Assembly: GCA_002730485.1 (NCBI GenBank)
Contig: PCAH01000124.1
Location: 1 to 9,471, forward strand
DNA length: 9,471 bases
Direction of reading: 5' to 3'
Origin: Dehalococcoidia bacterium
Lineage (GTDB): Bacteria; Chloroflexota; Dehalococcoidia; UBA3495
Shown one piece after another: positions 5,559-9,471 of the stretch. The notes under the pieces were generated by a model that was not told the DNA's origin, did no database searches, and was given only the letters and a program-made list of their open reading frames with translations. Numbering within the stretch: the stretch's first letter is position 1; each line of letters starts with the position of its first letter. The position numbers and the translations under genes are program-made.

Positions 5559-6509
5559 ATGGTTCAAGCAGAGATTAAGACTAGATTCGAGGTTGGTCCT
5601 ATCACGTTCATCGCACGACATGAACTATGGGACGGTAACATCCAAGACCACGCGGACCAGGGGATTTCCATCGTGGTCCAGGGCGTAGTCGCCGGCGAAG
5701 AGAAGACACTACTTCGCTTCAACTGCTTCGACATCGAGCGAAGCTACATCTATGGTCCCGAGAATCCTAATTTGAAGATCGAGAGTCCCATGATGCTGGC
5801 TGGCCGCACAGAAGGTTCCACCGGCATGGGCAAGCTCTACCGGATGGACCCGACAGCTGATGGCAACCCCATCGGTTGGACCATCAAGACCCTTAAGTCC
5901 AAGCTCCCCGACATGTTGGACCGAGCTGGCTATCCTGAGATTGCCAAAGAGATCAATCTCGAAGACTTGATGGAGATCCTTCCCGAGCTGGAAGCGACAG
6001 CCCGCGAGCTCTTCGTCTCCAAGCGGAACGTTGTGAAGCACAACCGCGGCACTGAGATCTTCGAAGCCGGAAACATCCGCTTCGGACTCGAGATGCGCCG
6101 CCTACCCGTTGGTGACGGTGGATTGGCCATTCACGTATTGTCGGACATCGGTGGTTCCACCGAGAAGTCCTACGTTGAAGAGACTGAACTGATGGCATTC
6201 GACCTTTTCTGGGACGGCCCTCACTACCACTATGGCCCGAGGAACAAGAATCACCGGATCTACTGGGACAGGACTCTGGTACAGGACTACCTGGGATGGG
6301 TTCTGGACAAAATTGAAGGCAAGAAACTTGGTGCAATGATCGAGCGCGCTGGCTATCCTGGCGTTGCCGCTGACTTGGACCAGGATATGATCGATGCCGT
6401 TCTTCCCGCGTTGACCACCAAGGCACGCGAGATGTTGGACTTGGGCGAATCTTTGACCGGCCACCCTGGCCTGCCATTGGATCCCACCCCCAACTTGGTC
6501 CCGAACTAA
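5559..6509 (+). CDS. Unrecognised 316-residue protein with two divergent copies of one domain
   Basis: I do not recognise the family. The protein is an internal duplication. Unit 1 is about residues 9-152 and unit 2 about 167-293. Matching blocks are RFEVGPITFIA (9-19) with IFEAGNIRFGL (167-177); YGPENPNLKI (65-74) with YGPRNKNHRI (225-234), sharing YGPxNxN; and DRAGYP (121-126) with ERAGYP (262-267), each followed by a helix ending ATARELF or TKAREML. Each unit looks like beta strands followed by a helical C-terminal third. There is no signal peptide or membrane segment, so it is probably cytoplasmic. A proline-rich tail ends the chain (LPLDPTPNLVPN). GAGGTG (5544-5549) lies 9 nt before the ATG. 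Its own promoter and a perfect terminator make it monocistronic. Lysine is mostly AAG (13 of 16 by my count), consistent with good expression. Function unknown. Confidence 0.85.
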   Translation: MVQAEIKTRFEVGPITFIARHELWDGNIQDHADQGISIVVQGVVAGEEKTLLRFNCFDIERSYIYGPENPNLKIESPMMLAGRTEGSTGMGKLYRMDPTADGNPIGWTIKTLKSKLPDMLDRAGYPEIAKEINLEDLMEILPELEATARELFVSKRNVVKHNRGTEIFEAGNIRFGLEMRRLPVGDGGLAIHVLSDIGGSTEKSYVEETELMAFDLFWDGPHYHYGPRNKNHRIYWDRTLVQDYLGWVLDKIEGKKLGAMIERAGYPGVAADLDQDMIDAVLPALTTKAREMLDLGESLTGHPGLPLDPTPNLVPN

Positions 6510-6536
6510 GCAATCGGCCAAAGTTAATCAGGCAAC

Positions 6537-6570
6537 AAAAAGAGCCCCGATTCATCGGGGCTCTTTTTTT
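6537..6570. terminator. Strong bidirectional rho-independent terminator
   Basis: AGAGCCCCGA (6541-6550) pairs perfectly with TCGGGGCTCT (6555-6564) around the tetraloop TTCA, and a run of seven T ends at 6570. The AAAA before the stem gives a T run on the other strand too. It lies between two convergent genes, the duplicated-domain gene (+) and the small membrane peptide (-), and probably ends both transcripts. Confidence 0.93.
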
Positions 6571-6598
6571 ATTTGCCAGGAGATTTGCCGCTTGGAGG

Positions 6599-6760
6599 TT
6601 AGCTGAAATAGATATACAGGGCTATGATCACCGCCGGAATCCCAATAACCACTGAGAGGCAGGCCAACTTTGTGATGCAACTCGCTATGGTGAGGGGCAG
6701 CTTCAAAAGTTTGATTGCGAAGCTCAGCGGCATGGTTACCAGTCCAAATAGTTTGAACAT
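6599..6760 (-). CDS. Small hydrophobic membrane protein (53 residues)
   Basis: From ATG at 6760-6758 the minus strand encodes a 53-residue peptide ending at TAA (6601-6599). It begins MFKLFGLVTMPLSFAIKLLK, an amphipathic segment with regularly spaced lysines at 3, 17, 20 and 31. It ends with a clear membrane helix (about 34-52, SVVIGIPAVIIALYIYFS). Lysine-leucine-proline segments followed by one helix are common in small bacterial membrane proteins, but I recognise no named family. The ATG lies 3 nt after the ThuA-like stop codon with no separate ribosome site, so translation is probably coupled to that gene. Between its stop and the terminator at 6537-6570 there are about 30 nt. Location, composition and coupling support a real gene; the function is unknown. 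Confidence 0.6.
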   Translation of the reverse strand: MFKLFGLVTMPLSFAIKLLKLPLTIASCITKLACLSVVIGIPAVIIALYIYFS

Positions 6761-6763
6761 TGG

Positions 6764-7456
6764 TTAGGCCGTTGCCCATTGAACGCCGTTCAAGACCATC
6801 TTCTGGAATTCAGGCGACTCAAAGCTCTTGCCGTCATGACCTAGAAGCAGGGTGAAGACCTTTCCCTGGCCATACGACCGAGTCCAACCGAGGGGGAAGG
6901 TGCCAGCCGGCATGTGGGTGTCTTTCCGGTCCGGACCCCAGGGCCAAGTTCCTTCCTCGGAGGTTCCTTCCAGGAAGACATCGTTGTCACTCTTGTACTC
7001 AATGCCCATATACAACTCGTCGTCGGTGGAGAAGTCGGATACTCCGGCCACACCTGCGTGGCCAGCTTGTTTGACATTGACTGTGAAGTTTCCGTAGGGG
7101 GGATGGAAGCTGGTACCGGAGATCCAGCCGCCGCCGGTGATCTCGGCGAACTCTGGCCAGTAATCGGCGCCGCAGCCGGAGATGTGCAGGCAGACGAATC
7201 CCTTACCGCCCTTCACATAGTTGATGACGCCGTTCTGTTCTGCTTCGGACAGTTTCAATTCTTTGAAATCAGCGGCATTCTCCCGCCGTGTGTTGAACAC
7301 CAGGGCGTCGTAGCCGGACATACCGGATGCGTCCGCCAACACAGACGCGTCCTCGGTTGTTGTGACATCATGGCCAGCCGACTTCAGAAAGGAGTCGAGG
7401 ATGGGTGTGGATTCTTCATACGGGTGTCTTCCACCGGATATTACGAGCAGTTTCAC
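6764..7456 (-). CDS. ThuA-like domain protein
   Basis: A 230-residue protein covering one ThuA-like domain, a fold related to class I glutamine amidotransferases. It begins with strand MKLLVISGGRHP. Family markers are GGKGFVCLHISG (83-94), WISGTSFHPPYGNFTV (111-126), PLGWTRSYGQGKVF (188-201) and LGHD (205-208), with the usual C-terminal helix ending NGVQWA. Cys89 lies near the place of the amidotransferase nucleophile, though most ThuA proteins are not amidotransferases. The family is linked to trehalose and other sugar use, often as putative sugar hydrolases or dehydrogenase partners; its reaction is poorly known. The start is GTG at 7456-7454, chosen because GGAGG (7465-7469) lies 8 nt before it. 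It is cytoplasmic, with no signal peptide. It leads a two-gene unit with the small membrane protein. Confidence 0.85.
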   Translation of the reverse strand: MKLLVISGGRHPYEESTPILDSFLKSAGHDVTTTEDASVLADASGMSGYDALVFNTRRENAADFKELKLSEAEQNGVINYVKGGKGFVCLHISGCGADYWPEFAEITGGGWISGTSFHPPYGNFTVNVKQAGHAGVAGVSDFSTDDELYMGIEYKSDNDVFLEGTSEEGTWPWGPDRKDTHMPAGTFPLGWTRSYGQGKVFTLLLGHDGKSFESPEFQKMVLNGVQWATA

Positions 7457-7503
7457 TTCTGTTGCCTCCAGGCTGTTTCTAAAATTAATGCTTACGGGGC
7501 GGT

Positions 7504-7509
7504 ATTATA
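7504..7509 (-). promoter_or_regulatory. Consensus -10 box upstream of the ThuA-like gene
   Basis: On the minus strand a perfect TATAAT (7509-7504) lies 47 nt before the GTG start. The -35 region is poor (ATTTCC about 16 nt upstream), so an activator may help. Transcription would start near 7497. Confidence 0.5.
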
Positions 7510-7674
7510 CGCCACTTACCCACAGGAAATCGGACGGGGTGATCAGGAAAGGGTCACAAAGCGGGAGTGGCAACATCGCAGAGCAGGTCCAAGGCTTCAT
7601 CTACATCCGGCTCCGGGGTTCAAAACATCAATTCGTTAAAGTCGTATCTGGGAGGACTAGTCGCGTTTTGGTGT

Positions 7675-7693
7675 CGGTTGATTCCGTCAACTG
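7675..7693. repeat. Inverted repeat upstream of the crotonase gene, candidate operator
   Basis: CGGTTGA (7675-7681) and TCAACTG (7687-7693) surround TTCCG. Five central pairs (GTTGA/TCAAC) are perfect, followed by a G-T pair and a C-G pair. It ends 59 bp before the crotonase ATG. I could not assign a convincing promoter beside it. The rest of the 296-bp divergent gap (7457-7752) holds the ThuA promoter and nothing else I can support. Confidence 0.35.
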
Positions 7694-7752
7694 GTAACAT
7701 GCTACGGCATACATCGAACCTGAAATGAAACCAAAGATGCGAGTGAGGACCG

Positions 7753-8520
7753 ATGAGCGATACAGAAAGCCCACAGCCAGGGGTTGTAGTCACCAAACTA
7801 GAGGGCCGAGGGCCGCTGAACCTGCTGGGTCGGGATACCTTCTTGGGGTTGAAGTCTGAACTGGACCGCCTGGACCAAGACCGGAGCGTCAGGGCGATAA
7901 TCCTCACCGGCTCGGGTGATCGGGCCTTCTCCGCCGGGGTCGATCTCCATCAGATGAAAGACCTTGATCCAGCGGATGCCGAATCGTTCATCAGCGCATT
8001 GCACGGCCCGGCCAGGAAGTTGCTCACGATGGCTGTCCCAGCCATCGCCGCCATCAAAGGTCCGTGCTTGGGTGGCGCCTTGGAGCTGATACTGGCCTGT
8101 GACATACGCATCGCCACCGAGGATGCGATTCTGGGATTGCCTGAGGTGCAGGTTGGGATACCGTCTGTCATTGAGGCGTCGCTCTTGCCGCCGACCATCG
8201 GACTGGGGAGGGCAAGACGGTTACTGTTGACCGGAGAGACCGTTAACGCGTTAGAGGCGCTGGCGATGGGGCTGGTGGACATTGTCGTGCCGGAAGACGC
8301 TCTAATGGAAACGGCCCACGAGATGGCCGATACGTTTGTGGGGATGAGCCGTGACGTTCTGGCGTCTCAGAAGGACATTGTCACCAAGTGGTTGGAACTG
8401 GGTGAAGAGGATTCCGCCAAATTCACCATTCAAGAATTCTCAAGGATCTTTAATACTTCAGCGCCCCATGAGGGAATGTCAGCCTTCTTGGAAAAGCGGA
8501 AACCCAACTTCGAAGCTTAG
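7753..8520 (+). CDS. Enoyl-CoA hydratase/isomerase family protein (crotonase)
   Basis: A 255-residue crotonase-fold enzyme of usual length. FSAGVDL (59-65) supplies one oxyanion-hole amide, and KGPCLGGALELILACDIRIA (102-121) the other. Glu111 and Glu131 (LGLPEVQVGIPS) align with the two catalytic glutamates of rat mitochondrial hydratase (Glu144 and Glu164), so water addition to or removal from an acyl-CoA is chemically possible. The stretch after the second Glu reads IPSVIEASLLPPTIG instead of the common PGxGGTQRLPRxxG, pointing to a distinct subfamily and perhaps another substrate. The C-terminal helices and a final EKRKPNF (247-253) are typical. GTGAGG (7743-7748) lies 4 nt before the ATG. 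The gene stands alone on the plus strand and converges on the flavoprotein gene, 7 bp away, with no terminator visible. The exact acyl-CoA substrate is unknown. Confidence 0.88.
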   Translation: MSDTESPQPGVVVTKLEGRGPLNLLGRDTFLGLKSELDRLDQDRSVRAIILTGSGDRAFSAGVDLHQMKDLDPADAESFISALHGPARKLLTMAVPAIAAIKGPCLGGALELILACDIRIATEDAILGLPEVQVGIPSVIEASLLPPTIGLGRARRLLLTGETVNALEALAMGLVDIVVPEDALMETAHEMADTFVGMSRDVLASQKDIVTKWLELGEEDSAKFTIQEFSRIFNTSAPHEGMSAFLEKRKPNFEA

Positions 8521-8527
8521 CAGGACC

Positions 8528-8962
8528 CTACCAGCCGATGGGTGGTTCCCTTTCCTGTAGCACCTCTCCGAAGAGGGTCAGCACTTGGTGGACGTCCAGC
8601 ACGACTATGGCGGATTCGATCTCTGGGTCGGTTATTAGATCGGCATCGGTGAGTCGTTTGATGCCGTCCTCGTAGACCGGTCCCTGACGGTGGACGTAGG
8701 ACGTGCAGCGAAACTTCCAACCGATCTGACGTTGGGCGTGGCGAAAGAGCATCACCACCTTCAGGTTTTCTTCGATGTTGCCTGATGGCATGTGCCCGCT
8801 GCGGTCCCGGTAGATGAAGGTATGGTCGTCGGTGGCGAGCATGGTCCCGATGTAGGCACAGTTTGGTGTTCCACTGGTGTCTGAAGTCGCGATTACACAT
8901 GGGTTACCGCTGAATCGGGAGTTGCTCACCAAATCCCGCATTTCCTCGGTTAGTTTTATCAA
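8528..8962 (-). CDS. Pyridoxamine 5'-phosphate oxidase family (FMN-binding split barrel) protein
   Basis: A 144-residue single-domain split-barrel flavoprotein, a normal length for the short members. The barrel is visible in CVIATSDTSGTPNCAYIGT (22-40, two strands with the usual GxPN turn), TFIYRDRSGH (48-57) and NIEENLKVVMLFRH (62-75, the family helix-strand). It ends in strands about 119-136. These proteins bind FMN, F420 or haem and often reduce or oxidise small molecules; this one is too short to be a true PdxH. The start is TTG at 8962-8960, supported by AAGGAG (8970-8975) 7 nt upstream and by the protein beginning with the expected N-terminal helix. The CopD/HemJ-like gene ends 33 bp upstream on the same strand, so the two probably form an operon. 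Its 3' end meets the crotonase gene. Confidence 0.8.
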   Translation of the reverse strand: MIKLTEEMRDLVSNSRFSGNPCVIATSDTSGTPNCAYIGTMLATDDHTFIYRDRSGHMPSGNIEENLKVVMLFRHAQRQIGWKFRCTSYVHRQGPVYEDGIKRLTDADLITDPEIESAIVVLDVHQVLTLFGEVLQEREPPIGW

Positions 8963-8995
8963 GAATAGTCTCCTTGGGTATCTAGTCAGAAAAAG

Positions 8996-9471
8996 TTAGA
9001 TGGGAAACCAGCCATGGCTCCCCGCCACCGCTCCAGCTATGGTTACCAAGCTTAATGTCAGCATAATCATGTGGAAGACTTGAACGAAAAAGAAGGTCTT
9101 CTCTGGGTTTGTTGCAGCATTTTTTGAGAAGAGGCGGTGCAGGAATAATGGCTCGGCGATAAACAGCACGAACATGAACAACGCCCAGACCATCGTCATC
9201 GCATGGATCCACCAGAACCGGGGTTCGGAATAGCGATTCCAGGCATCTATGTAATCCAGCATGTAAAAGCCAGATGCACCGGCGATGAGGATTACGAACT
9301 TGGCCTGCCAGGCGAACCGCTTTTCGATCAGTTCAAAAAGCTCAACCGAATTCACATCCGACCTGAACTTCCTCAAAGTCGGAATCAACACGGTGGTAAC
9401 CATGGCGACACCACCGATCCAGAGTACGACCGCCACCACGTGGATAACCCGGGCCAATGCAAACTCGTTCA
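8996..9471 (-). CDS. Four-helix integral membrane protein, CopD/HemJ-like (5' end at the window edge)
   Basis: The reading frame is open to the right edge, where the last two bases give xTG followed by NEFALARVIHVV. The codon is very probably an ATG whose A is base 9472, giving 158 residues; a TTG at 9457 is the only complete start inside. Four membrane helices lie at about 8-31, 57-74, 86-110 and 126-150. The first, RVIHVVAVVLWIGG (8-21), resembles the first helix of both CopD-domain copper proteins and HemJ-type protoporphyrinogen oxidases. ELFELIEKRFAWQ (44-56) before helix 2 recalls HemJ. Histidines 11, 90, 112 and 134 in or next to helices could bind haem or copper. I cannot decide between the families. 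It is followed after 33 bp by the split-barrel flavoprotein, a plausible redox partner. Confidence 0.7.
   Translation of the reverse strand, partial: NEFALARVIHVVAVVLWIGGVAMVTTVLIPTLRKFRSDVNSVELFELIEKRFAWQAKFVILIAGASGFYMLDYIDAWNRYSEPRFWWIHAMTMVWALFMFVLFIAEPLFLHRLFSKNAATNPEKTFFFVQVFHMIMLTLSLVTIAGAVAGSHGWFPI

Noticed and set aside
5953..6555. 200-residue open frame on the minus strand
   Set aside because: Antisense to the duplicated-domain gene; Arg/Ser/Pro-rich sequence typical of a shadow frame, and it starts inside the terminator stem.
6552..6779. 75-residue minus-strand frame overlapping the end of ThuA
   Set aside because: It starts inside the ThuA coding sequence in another frame and reads out into the terminator. 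The 53-residue frame in the same region has a membrane-protein composition and better placement.
6914..7639. 241-residue open frame on the plus strand
   Set aside because: Mostly antisense to the ThuA-like gene, which has family motifs, a ribosome site and a -10 box. The plus-strand product shows no domain and runs into the intergenic gap.
1..9471. tRNA, rRNA, CRISPR array, insertion sequence, phage or defence island
   Set aside because: I saw no cloverleaf-like sequence with a T-loop, no regularly spaced repeats, no transposase motifs and no terminal inverted repeats. The genes are ordinary catabolic and redox families.

Overview
The window holds eleven protein genes, two of them cut by its ends, packed as short operons on both strands. 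There are no RNA genes, CRISPR arrays, insertion sequences or phage genes that I can see. The gene content suits a heterotrophic, aerobic soil or marine bacterium that degrades organic matter: a class III extradiol dioxygenase, a luciferase-like flavin monooxygenase, a split-barrel flavoprotein, a crotonase, a ThuA-like protein and a zinc dehydrogenase. This mixture resembles Chloroflexota such as the SAR202/Dehalococcoidia group, but that placement is inference from gene content. No phylogenetic marker is present.

Left part (1-1741). A minus-strand extradiol dioxygenase runs off the left edge. It shares a divergent promoter region with a plus-strand SAM-dependent methyltransferase (733-1590). 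Both promoters are readable: TTGACA-17-TACAAC leftward and TTGTCC-17-GATAAT rightward.

Middle left (1746-4117). An LsrF-family class I aldolase/thiolase is followed after 38 bp by a zinc-dependent, probably NAD-dependent medium-chain dehydrogenase. The pair looks like a small sugar or polyol phosphate catabolic unit, and no other lsr genes are near. Its promoter carries a 23-bp imperfect dyad over the -10 box. In the same reading frame as the dehydrogenase, one stop codon further on, lies a DUF123-type GIY-YIG domain. Its GIY-equivalent motif sits upstream of the only available start codon, so it is broken, mis-sequenced or expressed in an unusual way.

Middle right (4240-6570). A luciferase-like flavin monooxygenase ends in a small terminator that overlaps its stop codon. 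A 275-bp gap with an extended -10 promoter follows. Next comes an unrecognised 316-residue protein made of two divergent copies of one domain. It is monocistronic and ends at a perfect bidirectional rho-independent terminator.

Right part (6599-9471). A minus-strand pair encodes a ThuA-like protein and, 3 nt after its stop, a 53-residue hydrophobic membrane peptide. A crotonase gene reads rightward and converges, 7 bp apart, on a second minus-strand pair: a four-helix CopD/HemJ-like membrane protein and a pyridoxamine-phosphate-oxidase-like flavoprotein. The membrane protein's likely ATG has its first base just outside the window.

I see no clearly new multi-gene system. The best leads are the duplicated-domain protein, the start-less GIY-YIG reading frame, the histidine-to-glutamine change at a metal-ligand position of the dioxygenase, the small membrane peptide behind ThuA, and the stand-alone LsrF/dehydrogenase pair.
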